Source: VBAT01 sp036520835
GTDB taxonomy: Bacteria; Bacteroidota; Bacteroidia; Chitinophagales; Chitinophagaceae
DNA: 32,074 nt
Assembly (NCBI GenBank): GCA_036520835.1
Contig: DATDIX010000190.1
Location: 1-32,074 of the forward strand
Direction of reading: 5' to 3'
Below, piece by piece: positions 24,218-32,074 of the stretch (its first letter is position 1; each line of letters begins with the position of its first letter). Below the pieces are notes generated by a model. That model saw nothing but the letters and a program-made list of their open reading frames with translations, did no database searches and was not told the origin of the DNA. The translations under genes and the position numbers were made by a program.

Positions 24218-24225
24218 TACCTTTC
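24218..24225 (+). promoter_or_regulatory. Possible -7 box of corA, 4 nt before ATG
   Basis: TACCTTTC differs from TAnnTTTG at the last base and ends 4 nt before the corA ATG, the same spacing as at kdsB and the AraC-type gene. Confidence 0.35.
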
Positions 24226-24229
24226 TTTT

Positions 24230-25342
24230 ATGAATGTCAAGAAAATACGGCCCGAAAAATACCTGAAGTACCTGTACCTGCCTAATCTCTTTGGCACACA
24301 GCGCACCAAGGAAATATTGCATGTAAATCCAACAGTTGTTCCGCAAAGGGAAGAAGCAAAGGAGGTTTCTGCATTTATATACGACTATGATGGTGTTTCT
24401 GTTGAAGAAAAAAAACTGGCTGCCGTAGAAGAGGCTTTTGAGTACAGGGATTCTGCCCGCATCAGTTGGATAAATATCGATGGGTTGCGAAAAGCTGACG
24501 TGGAAAAAATATGTGCGCATTATAAGATCCACTCACTCATCATGGAAGACATCCTCAGCGTGGATCAGCGCCCCAAGATGGATGAAGTAGAAGGTGTTTT
24601 ATACTGCCTGCTGAATATGCTTTATTTCAACCCGGCAAAGAAAACAGTTGAAACCGAGCAGATAAGTATTGTTCTTGGAAAAAACTTTGTGGTCAGTTTC
24701 CAGGAAGATGCCAGTCGTGATGTATTTGATCCGATACGTACAAAACTACAGATCGCAAAAAGCCAGATCCGGCAACGAACTGCCGACTACCTGCTATATG
24801 TCATGCTGGACCTGATCGTTGATAATTATTTCCTGGTTATGGAAAACCTGGGAGAGCAGATAGAGGCATTGGAAGAAGAGGTCGTTCGTAAAAGCAATAC
24901 CCGTTCACTGGCCCGTATCAACCAGTTGAGAAAAGAGCTGATCGTATTAAAAAGAAATATTGCTCCTGTCAGGGACCTGGTCGGTGGTATTATTCGCAGC
25001 GAAAGTGAGTTGCTGGATGACCGGACAACAAAATATTTTAAAGACGTATATGATCATATTATTCAGGCATTTGACCTGAGCGAGAACTACCGGGATATCA
25101 TGATGAGCATGCAGGATCTTTATGTAAGTAATGTGAACCTGCGGCTAAATGAAGTGATGAAGGTGATGACCATCGTGACCTGCCTGCTGGCGCCTGCCAC
25201 TGTTATCGGTGGAGTGTTCGGGATGAATTTTGACATAATTCCCTATGCACACCACGACTGGGGCTTTTATTTTGCTGTTTCCATTATGGTGCTGGTACCA
25301 TTATTGATGCTGTATGCTTTCAAAAAGCGGGGGTGGTTCTGA
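24230..25342 (+). CDS. corA: CorA-type Mg2+/Co2+ transporter
   Basis: This 370-residue protein has a long cytosolic N-terminal alpha/beta part (ISWINIDGLRKADVEKICAHYKIHSLIMEDILSVDQRPKMDEVEGVLYCLL), then the long stalk helix. Two C-terminal membrane helices follow, with the signature VFGMNFD (the GMN motif) between them. It ends with a basic YAFKKRGWF. CorA is a homopentamer carrying Mg2+ (and Co2+/Ni2+) inward, gated by cytosolic Mg2+. It begins 35 bp after the ClC gene on the same strand. A GC-rich hairpin-like stretch followed by a T-rich run starts right at the stop codon (about 25341-25387) and may terminate transcription. Confidence 0.95.
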   Translation: MNVKKIRPEKYLKYLYLPNLFGTQRTKEILHVNPTVVPQREEAKEVSAFIYDYDGVSVEEKKLAAVEEAFEYRDSARISWINIDGLRKADVEKICAHYKIHSLIMEDILSVDQRPKMDEVEGVLYCLLNMLYFNPAKKTVETEQISIVLGKNFVVSFQEDASRDVFDPIRTKLQIAKSQIRQRTADYLLYVMLDLIVDNYFLVMENLGEQIEALEEEVVRKSNTRSLARINQLRKELIVLKRNIAPVRDLVGGIIRSESELLDDRTTKYFKDVYDHIIQAFDLSENYRDIMMSMQDLYVSNVNLRLNEVMKVMTIVTCLLAPATVIGGVFGMNFDIIPYAHHDWGFYFAVSIMVLVPLLMLYAFKKRGWF

Positions 25343-25391
25343 CCGCCGGAAATCCTTTTCGGCGCCCCGGTCTTATTATTTTTTCTATTGC

Positions 25392-25419
25392 ATTAAATAT
25401 TCTTAAAGAAATATTTAAT
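25392..25419. promoter_or_regulatory. Perfect AT palindrome upstream of the PKD gene
   Basis: ATTAAATATT and AATATTTAAT (10 bp each) are separated by 8 nt, about 110 bp before the ATG of the 1705-residue protein. It may be an operator or only AT-rich structure. No clear -33/-7 pair is visible in the 185-bp gap. Confidence 0.3.
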
Positions 25420-25527
25420 AATCCCCTGATTTTTTTCTAAATTGTTCTCCCTGATTTATCCACATAGCCTATCGCAATTACCTCCCCCTGCCCTTTCCCG
25501 ATCCCCGTTTAGACCAATCCTTTAAAA

Positions 25528-28500
25528 ATGACCAACCAGAACTCCGGTATGCGGGCAATATTGCTATGGCTTTCCCTTTCTCTCTTGTTTGTTGCCCAAT
25601 CCGGCAACGCACAGGTGGTGGCAGGCATACGGGCCAACGGTATTATCAGGTCTCACGGAGATACGATCAATATCTGCAAGGGTGGCGCTGTTACTTACCT
25701 GAGCACTGCACTGGGTTCCTTAAACATAGATTGGTTGTTTACTAACGGCGGCACCACTACCACATTTACCGGTATCGGCCCTGTTACCATCACCTATAAT
25801 ACCAATGGGTACGACACGGCTTTTCAGCGGGTCGCCGGCGGGGCGTTTTCTGATTCCACTTTTGTTATCATCAATGTTTCAGATATATTCCCGGTAGCCA
25901 GTTATACTTTTTCGCCTGACGACGTTTGCGGAAATGAGAATATCCAGTTTGTAAACAACTCGACGACTGGCCCCCCGCTTACTTATTTATGGAACTTTGC
26001 CGACGGCAGCATAACTACCGTTCAAAACCCGGTACACCAGTTTCTTTCTGCGGTAGGACTTCCGGGCACACAGGTATTCCCGGTTAAGCTGGTAGTCACG
26101 AATGTTTATGGCTGCAAAGATTCGGTCACACAACCTGTCACTATAAAGAGAGTGCCTGATGCCGGCATTGGTAATGCAGATCCAACTGTATTGTTCGGAC
26201 CATTTAACAACATTCAGACCTTTAAGAAATGCAGCAATATTCCCTTTTACAATTTCAAATTCCTGAATTTTTCTACTACACTTACCAATAATGTTTCATA
26301 CACCATTCAATGGGGAGAAGGCTCGCCGGATTCGACTTTTACTAACTGGCCCGCCGGCCAGGTGATCGGCCATACTTTTCCATTAGGTGGCAGCACCGTT
26401 ACAGTAAATGTTACCGGGCCTGATGGATGTATCGGTATAAAAAAATATATAGTCTTTCTCGGCACCAACCCGGCGGGCGGTCTTGCCAGCCTGGGTAATA
26501 CGGATATTTGTTCGTCGGATTCATTACGTTTTGTGATCACCAATACAGAAAATAATCCGCCGGGCACTATTTATTCATTCCTGATCAACGATTATTATCA
26601 ACCACAGGTATTTCAACACCCTCCGCCAACCATCGTCGCCCATCATTTTAATAACGGGTCCTGTTTTACCAATAGCAATAATGGTCTACAAACCTATACC
26701 AATGCTTTCGGCGCTTACTTAACCATTGAAAATCCCTGCGGATCGAACAGCGCTTCCGTTGTGCCTATATATGTTTCGGGCAAACCACGCCCATTGATCC
26801 ACCTGCCGACACCTGTCGTTTGTGTAAACACGGCTGTTACCATTACTAATGCTTCCAGCTATGGCAATGTAGTAACAGCAACCGGAACATTTACATCCGA
26901 TTGTATCAATAACGGTATAAAGGTCTGGACCATTTCTCCTGCTACCGGTTATACTATTATGGCCGGGTCGCTGGGTTCGCTAAATGGCAGCACAACCAAT
27001 GGTTCGCTGTGGACCAACGGAAGCAACTCGCTAAATGTTCTGTTCTCCGCAACCGGGATCTATACTATTAAGATCTATGTATATAACGACCGCTGCGGGC
27101 TGGACAGCACTTCACAAACTATTTGTGTCCGCAATCCGCCACAGGCTTCTTTTTCATTGAGCCAACATAGTAGTTGCGGGCCCTTCACTATTTCTCCCGA
27201 TAATACTTCCCCGGCCGGCGGTTGCCAGGGAGATGATTATGAATGGCAGGTGACTTATGACGATCCGCAAGGTTGTGCCCCGGCAACCGGCAGCACCTAC
27301 TCATTTGTAAACGGTACGGGTGCATTCTCTGCTTTCCCCTCTATATTGTTGAATCGTGTTGGCCGCTATGTGATCCGGCTGATCGTTCGTGCCCACAATT
27401 CTCCTTATGGTTGTCCGCCGGTGATTGCTACAGATACATTCTATATAAAAGGACCGCCGATGGCTTCAGTGGCCACTATCGGTTCGGTTTGTGTAAATAA
27501 TGCTATCGCCCCTTCAGCTTCTGTTATTAATTGTTATGCGCCGGGGCCCTTCGGTTATCAATGGTCGTTTACCAATGGTAGCCAGGTTGTATCCACATTG
27601 TTGTCGCCCGGAAATATTATATATGCCAATGCCGGCACGCATCCTGTTCAGTTGATAGTGACCGACAGCAGTTGTATGCTTAGCGATACGGTTATTACCA
27701 GTGTTGCTGTATTTCCTGCGCCATTGGCTGAGGCCGGCAACAATGCTTCTGTCTGCAGCGATACTCCGGTTCCAATTGGAATGACAGGTGTGGCCGGTGT
27801 CACCTATCAATGGACGCCTGTCGTTGGGCTAAATAATCCGGCGATCGCCAACCCGGTATCAATATTAAATTATTCCGGGCCATCACCCGATACTGTCTAT
27901 ACTTATTATCTCACGGTTTCACTTGGCGCCAGTTGTTTAAGCACAGATTCTGTAAAAATTACGGTGAGGAGGAAACCGGTTGTTACAATTAATCCCCCGG
28001 CGGCACAGATATGTATTGGTAATATTATAACCCTCACCGCCAGTGGTGCTGACAACTATGTGTGGACACCGGCTATTACATTAATTAATTCAGTCGCTGC
28101 GTCTGCTACCGTTGCTCCTATTGTTACAACCACTTACTCAGTGACGGGCTCTTTAACCAACGGCTGTACCGATAATGAAACGGTAACCGTCGTAGTTAAC
28201 CCTGATGCTGATGCTAACTTCATTACAGGCGATACATTAAAATGTGCGCCGGTGAACATTAATACCTTAATAACAAATATTCCTTACCCGGCCGGTAACG
28301 GAACCTATAACTGGTATGCAGATAATGTGCTTATCGCTTCCAATACTTCCGGTGTTGTTCCTTCCTACATGATCAACCTGCCTGCTGATACAGTAACCAT
28401 AAAGCTGGTCGCCATCAGCCCTTATGGCTGTAAGCCAGATAGCATTCAAAAAACATTTATCACAAGACCTTCGGTAACTGCTTTTTTTACCAAAGACCGG

Positions 28501-30645
28501 GACAGCGCCTGTGCGCCGCTGAATGTTCTGTTTACCAACACATCCACTTTATTAACCAGCAATATCCTTTTCTACTGGAATTTCGGGAACGGAATTACTT
28601 CCGGCGCTGTACAACCCGGAACGATCACATTCAATACAAGCCCCACTTTCCGGGATACTGTCTATCATATCGTACTGAAAGCATATAATGGCTGCGATAC
28701 CAGTTATTACCGCGACAGTGTAAAAGTATTTGCCAATTCCAAAGCAAGGTTTGCTGTTGACACCACCCGTGGTTGCTCCCCGTTCACCATACATATCCAA
28801 AACACTTCTTTAGGAAACAGCCTGGCTTATTACTGGGACTTCGGTGACGGACTTACTGATACAACATATAGCCTGACCTCGTTTACGCATACTTATTATA
28901 CCGGTATCATCCGCAACTATACGATCAGGCTGATCTCAGAAAATCAATGCACAAGAGATACGCAATCCCTCGTTATCGTTGTCAACCCCATTACTATTCA
29001 GCCATTCATTACCGCCTACGGCAACCAACTATCAGGCTGTGCCCCGCATTTGGTAACATTCAATAACAGTTCTGTCGGCGCCGCACAACTGACATGGAAT
29101 TTTGGTGATAATACGCCGTTGGTTATTATTCCAAATAGTCAAAACAGTATTAGTCATTTATATAACAGCCCCGGAATTTACACAGTTACCATCCGGCTGC
29201 AGAATGATTGTTCCGATACAACCATTCAAAGAACGATTGTTGTTTATGCTCCGCCGGTTGCTGATTTTTCTGTTACTCCAATTAAAATTTGTATAGGTCA
29301 GTCTGTAACGGTTACCAACAACTCTACCGGTGCCAACTCTTACGAATGGCAATGGGGAGATGGCAATACATCAACATTTGCCGGCGGGCAACACACGTAT
29401 AACAGCCCGGGTCTATATACTATTACCCTTATAGCTAAAAAAGTAGATCCTTCCGGTTTTATTTGTTATGACACGGCTTCGCATGTTATAACGGTTGTAA
29501 ATAAAATTCCGGCGCAGATAACTGTTGCGCCGGGCAAACCCTGTGCGCCTTATACGCTTAGTGTGAATGCGGGCAATATCTCCGGCTACAGCCTTATCAA
29601 ATGGGTGATCTATGACAGCAGCAGCGCTCAACAAGAGTTTCATTTAACGGGGCCTTCAGCCATGCATGTATATGATGTGCCGGGAAATTATTCAGTAAAA
29701 CTGATCGTATATACAACGGCCGGTTGTGTTGACAGCAGCACATATTCATTCCGGGTTTATCACACCCCTGTAATCACATTCGAGCCCCGCCTGGTAAAAA
29801 CCTGTAGTCACGATACACTTGTTGCATATTCAGCCACCACGTCAAACACCGGTGGGCAAGCTGTAAACTATAAATGGTTTATCAATGGTTCGGTAGAAGG
29901 AACAAACAATCCGTTTGGTTATCACTTCCAGACCTCGCTGGATAATGCTGTGCCGGTAGAGTTCAATGTGCAGGCGCTGGCGCAAAATGTGGCCGGCTGT
30001 GGTGATACTTCCTGGCTGGGAAAAATGGTCATTCAGCCCCTGCCATTCCCGGGTATCGTGGTCAGCCCCTCAGTGGTGATACAGCAACCCGATTATACAT
30101 TTAGTTTTAAAGACACCGTTGCTACCAGCCCTGATAAAAAATATACCTGGTATATGGGCGACCGCTCATTGCAAACACGCAACGGAAGGGAAACATCTTA
30201 TACTTACAGCGACACCGGAACTTATAATGTCCGGCTATTGGTAAAAGATTTCAGTACCGGTTGCAGCGCTATGGATTCGGTAAAAGTAACCATTCAGTAT
30301 GTGCCCGGTTTCCTCCATGTTCCTAATGCGATGTGTTTGGGTTGTGGTAATGCGGGGTTACGACAATTCCTGCCGCTTGGCAAAGGCTTGAAAACATATC
30401 GTTTGCGGATCTATAATGCATGGGGTCAAAAAATATTCGAAACAAATAAGCTGGATGGAAACGGATCGCCATCTGAACCGTGGAACGGAACACATGGAGG
30501 AAAACCCAATTCGCCAACATTGCAACAGGATGCATACAGCTGGCAGATAGAAGCTACGTACACAAATGGAACGGAGTGGAGAGGAATGCTTTTCCCGGGA
30601 AGCAATAAACATGTAAAGGCCGGTTTTATCACTATTATAAAATGA
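25528..30645 (+). CDS. Giant PKD/Ig-like surface protein with T9SS type B sorting domain
   Basis: This 1705-residue protein has a signal peptide (cleavage after about SGNAQ, residue 29), then a chain of Ig-like and PKD domains. PKD cores are seen as YLWNFADGS (about 154), FYWNFGNG (1014), YYWDFGDG (1102), LTWNFGDN (1189), YEWQWGDG (1272) and YTWYMGDRS (1539). Cys pairs recur through the chain. The last ~110 residues are a gliding-motility/T9SS type B C-terminal domain: VPNAMCLGC, then YRLRIYNAWGQKIFETN, WNGTHGG, DAYSWQIEATYTNG, and FITIIK at the end. It should cross the outer membrane by the type IX system and stay on the cell surface as an adhesin-like fibre. The adjacent SprF-like gene overlaps it by 4 bp. 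Confidence 0.92.
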   Translation: MTNQNSGMRAILLWLSLSLLFVAQSGNAQVVAGIRANGIIRSHGDTINICKGGAVTYLSTALGSLNIDWLFTNGGTTTTFTGIGPVTITYNTNGYDTAFQRVAGGAFSDSTFVIINVSDIFPVASYTFSPDDVCGNENIQFVNNSTTGPPLTYLWNFADGSITTVQNPVHQFLSAVGLPGTQVFPVKLVVTNVYGCKDSVTQPVTIKRVPDAGIGNADPTVLFGPFNNIQTFKKCSNIPFYNFKFLNFSTTLTNNVSYTIQWGEGSPDSTFTNWPAGQVIGHTFPLGGSTVTVNVTGPDGCIGIKKYIVFLGTNPAGGLASLGNTDICSSDSLRFVITNTENNPPGTIYSFLINDYYQPQVFQHPPPTIVAHHFNNGSCFTNSNNGLQTYTNAFGAYLTIENPCGSNSASVVPIYVSGKPRPLIHLPTPVVCVNTAVTITNASSYGNVVTATGTFTSDCINNGIKVWTISPATGYTIMAGSLGSLNGSTTNGSLWTNGSNSLNVLFSATGIYTIKIYVYNDRCGLDSTSQTICVRNPPQASFSLSQHSSCGPFTISPDNTSPAGGCQGDDYEWQVTYDDPQGCAPATGSTYSFVNGTGAFSAFPSILLNRVGRYVIRLIVRAHNSPYGCPPVIATDTFYIKGPPMASVATIGSVCVNNAIAPSASVINCYAPGPFGYQWSFTNGSQVVSTLLSPGNIIYANAGTHPVQLIVTDSSCMLSDTVITSVAVFPAPLAEAGNNASVCSDTPVPIGMTGVAGVTYQWTPVVGLNNPAIANPVSILNYSGPSPDTVYTYYLTVSLGASCLSTDSVKITVRRKPVVTINPPAAQICIGNIITLTASGADNYVWTPAITLINSVAASATVAPIVTTTYSVTGSLTNGCTDNETVTVVVNPDADANFITGDTLKCAPVNINTLITNIPYPAGNGTYNWYADNVLIASNTSGVVPSYMINLPADTVTIKLVAISPYGCKPDSIQKTFITRPSVTAFFTKDRDSACAPLNVLFTNTSTLLTSNILFYWNFGNGITSGAVQPGTITFNTSPTFRDTVYHIVLKAYNGCDTSYYRDSVKVFANSKARFAVDTTRGCSPFTIHIQNTSLGNSLAYYWDFGDGLTDTTYSLTSFTHTYYTGIIRNYTIRLISENQCTRDTQSLVIVVNPITIQPFITAYGNQLSGCAPHLVTFNNSSVGAAQLTWNFGDNTPLVIIPNSQNSISHLYNSPGIYTVTIRLQNDCSDTTIQRTIVVYAPPVADFSVTPIKICIGQSVTVTNNSTGANSYEWQWGDGNTSTFAGGQHTYNSPGLYTITLIAKKVDPSGFICYDTASHVITVVNKIPAQITVAPGKPCAPYTLSVNAGNISGYSLIKWVIYDSSSAQQEFHLTGPSAMHVYDVPGNYSVKLIVYTTAGCVDSSTYSFRVYHTPVITFEPRLVKTCSHDTLVAYSATTSNTGGQAVNYKWFINGSVEGTNNPFGYHFQTSLDNAVPVEFNVQALAQNVAGCGDTSWLGKMVIQPLPFPGIVVSPSVVIQQPDYTFSFKDTVATSPDKKYTWYMGDRSLQTRNGRETSYTYSDTGTYNVRLLVKDFSTGCSAMDSVKVTIQYVPGFLHVPNAMCLGCGNAGLRQFLPLGKGLKTYRLRIYNAWGQKIFETNKLDGNGSPSEPWNGTHGGKPNSPTLQQDAYSWQIEATYTNGTEWRGMLFPGSNKHVKAGFITIIK

Positions 30646-31751
30646 TCGGTATGAAAAAAATAGTATGTAATAAAAAGATAAGAGGTGCTTGTATAGCCCT
30701 GCTTACTTCTTTACTGTTACAGTCACCTGCCTTTGCGCAGGATCCCATATTCTCACAGTCCTATTTGTCCCCGATCAATTTAAATCCTGCTGCAACAGGG
30801 GCTGGCGACAAAGATCTTCGCATCAGCGCTATTTATCGCCGTCATTGGTGGACGATCCCATCACAAATGAATTACATGGCTGTTTCTATTGATAAATTTT
30901 TCCCGTCTATCAGCAGCGGTATTGGAATATTAGCCACCAACTCCAGTGAAGGTTATTTGAGAAAAACAGGCGTTTATGGTTCTTATGCTTATACCGTATG
31001 TGCCGGAACGGAAAGTGTTGCTTCGAATGGTGGCCAGCCCAGGTGGTTTTGGACAGGCGGACTACAGTTTGGTGTAGCACAAAGAAGAATAGATTACAGT
31101 AAACTGGTTTTTGCTGATGAGTTGGATATTAACGGCATCATTCCCGGTGCTGTTTCTGCCGCTGATCCTGCTGTGAACAGCGGTAAACTATTTCCTGATT
31201 TTGCTGCCGGCACTTTCTTTAATTATCATCTCACTGAAAACAGCCGGTTGCTGGTTGGTTTCAGCGCACATCACATCAACAGGCCGGATGAATCGCTTAC
31301 CAACTCCGGCGATACCACAAGAAGCCAGTTGCCGGTAAGATGGACGGGCAATCTTTTATACACTTATACTAATCCCGAACAAACATGGTCGTTCAGTCTT
31401 GGCGCTATTGGTTATAGCCAGGCAAAACACAGCAGCTACCAGGTGGGAATGGAAGTAACGCAAAACCAGGTGGATGTCAGTCTTGGATTGTGGTACCGCG
31501 GTAGTGTTAATTTCAGGGATATGAATACGGTCAGCCTGACCCTGTCGTTTAACCTGTCCGGGGGAAACAATGATCGTGATAAAATAAGAGTGGGTCTGGC
31601 TCACGATGCACAGGTGGGCAAGAATAGTTATTCTTATACTGCAGGAAGTTCAGAAGTGGGATTTGTGTGGGATCATAGCAGTTATAACCAGGATTCAGAC
31701 AACCCCTGCAAACCAAAGATCAGCAGTCAAAGCGCCTGCCCGATACGATAG
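30642..31751 (+). CDS. PorP/SprF-family type IX secretion membrane protein
   Basis: The protein has 369 residues from the ATG at 30642, which overlaps the stop of the preceding gene as ATGA; a second ATG at 30651 (MKKIV) is as likely. A signal peptide ends LLLQSPAFAQ, followed by the family start DPIFSQSYLSPINLNPAATGAGDKDLRISAIYRRHW. The remainder is an outer-membrane beta barrel. PorP/SprF proteins partner with type B-domain substrates; in Flavobacterium, SprF is needed for SprB to reach the surface. The gene pair therefore probably forms a secretion/anchoring unit, coupled in translation. It stops 5 bp from the converging gene. Confidence 0.92.
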   Translation: MIGMKKIVCNKKIRGACIALLTSLLLQSPAFAQDPIFSQSYLSPINLNPAATGAGDKDLRISAIYRRHWWTIPSQMNYMAVSIDKFFPSISSGIGILATNSSEGYLRKTGVYGSYAYTVCAGTESVASNGGQPRWFWTGGLQFGVAQRRIDYSKLVFADELDINGIIPGAVSAADPAVNSGKLFPDFAAGTFFNYHLTENSRLLVGFSAHHINRPDESLTNSGDTTRSQLPVRWTGNLLYTYTNPEQTWSFSLGAIGYSQAKHSSYQVGMEVTQNQVDVSLGLWYRGSVNFRDMNTVSLTLSFNLSGGNNDRDKIRVGLAHDAQVGKNSYSYTAGSSEVGFVWDHSSYNQDSDNPCKPKISSQSACPIR

Positions 31752-31756
31752 TGAAT

Positions 31757-32074
31757 TTATTTTTTCTTATAAACAGGCACCGTACTGCAAGGCTCTCCGT
31801 ACATAATGCTTTTGGCAACCGGCCGGAGTAATTTGGTCAGTTCCATATATACAAAATCACCGATGGGTGTTTCACCGCAACCTTTTACCACCACCCGCTT
31901 ATCGGCGAACTCCTTTATATCGATCATTGAAAGATTCTTCAGGAAAATATTTTTGTGCAACTCTTTTTCATCACCCATTACAATATCTTTTGCTACGGGT
32001 TGTAAATAAGACGCGGCCAGCATATAGGCCCATACAGGGATAACGGCATCTGCAGAACAGGTAATGGCGATATG
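31757..32074 (-). CDS. DUF2480 family protein, 5' end outside window
   Basis: The frame is open to the window edge (105 codons visible), so the gene continues outside. The visible part includes AITCSADAVIPVWAYMLAASYLQPVAK, DIKEFADKRVVVKGCGETPIGDFVYMELTKLLRPVAKSIMYGEPCSTVPVYKKK. This is the conserved C-terminal block of DUF2480, a cytosolic family found mainly in Bacteroidota. Conserved Cys residues (in ITCSAD, VKGCGE and GEPCS) are notable and could bind metal. The function is unknown. The internal ATG at 32023 is not the start. Confidence 0.85.
   Translation of the reverse strand, partial: HIAITCSADAVIPVWAYMLAASYLQPVAKDIVMGDEKELHKNIFLKNLSMIDIKEFADKRVVVKGCGETPIGDFVYMELTKLLRPVAKSIMYGEPCSTVPVYKKK

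Overview
The window comes from a member of the Bacteroidota, most likely the Chitinophagaceae or a close relative. The signs are a T9SS type B surface protein followed by a PorP/SprF partner, a DUF2480 gene, several Bacteroidota-type -7 promoter boxes (TAnnTTTG), and the kdsB-kdnB-kdnA set for 8-amino-Kdo. No rRNA, tRNA, CRISPR array or intact insertion sequence was seen. Functions are assigned by recognising motifs and families by eye; no database search was possible.

Layout. 1-4570: end of a GT22-type mannosyltransferase, a TPR protein, a histone-H1-like Lys/Arg repeat protein, an NTF2-like lipoprotein and an exported low-complexity protein, with two good intrinsic terminators. 4836-7709: an AT-richer module on the minus strand (AraC regulator, exported aldo/keto reductase, MdaB-type quinone reductase), bracketed by a short inverted repeat. 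7831-10641: a multihaem (8 CXXCH) cytochrome c with HEAT-like and TPR regions, then recX. 10682-10823: a 126-bp MITE-like element with an 8-bp target-site duplication, inserted at the foot of a terminator. 10847-16659: three minus-strand genes, namely a 1074-aa mosaic outer-membrane protein, a cytosolic trypsin-like protease with zinc ribbon and YbjN-like tail, and a YbjN/secretion-chaperone-like protein.

16921-25342 (plus strand): dnaN, a DUF2007 gene, a sterol-desaturase-family hydroxylase, kdsB-kdnB-kdnA, a CBS-domain ClC channel and corA. 25528-31751: a 1705-aa PKD/Ig-like T9SS type B protein overlapping its SprF-type partner. The right edge holds a partial DUF2480 gene on the minus strand.

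How the genes work together. kdsB, kdnB and kdnA form a coherent route to CMP-8-amino-Kdo for lipopolysaccharide. The AraC gene probably controls the reductase pair: a 22-bp-spaced direct repeat lies upstream of that pair. The SprF-like protein probably handles secretion or anchoring of the giant PKD protein. The most noteworthy items are the MITE in the terminator, the 8-amino-Kdo cluster, the mosaic protein with two recurring undescribed peptide motifs, and -7 boxes so close to ATG codons that several transcripts look leaderless.
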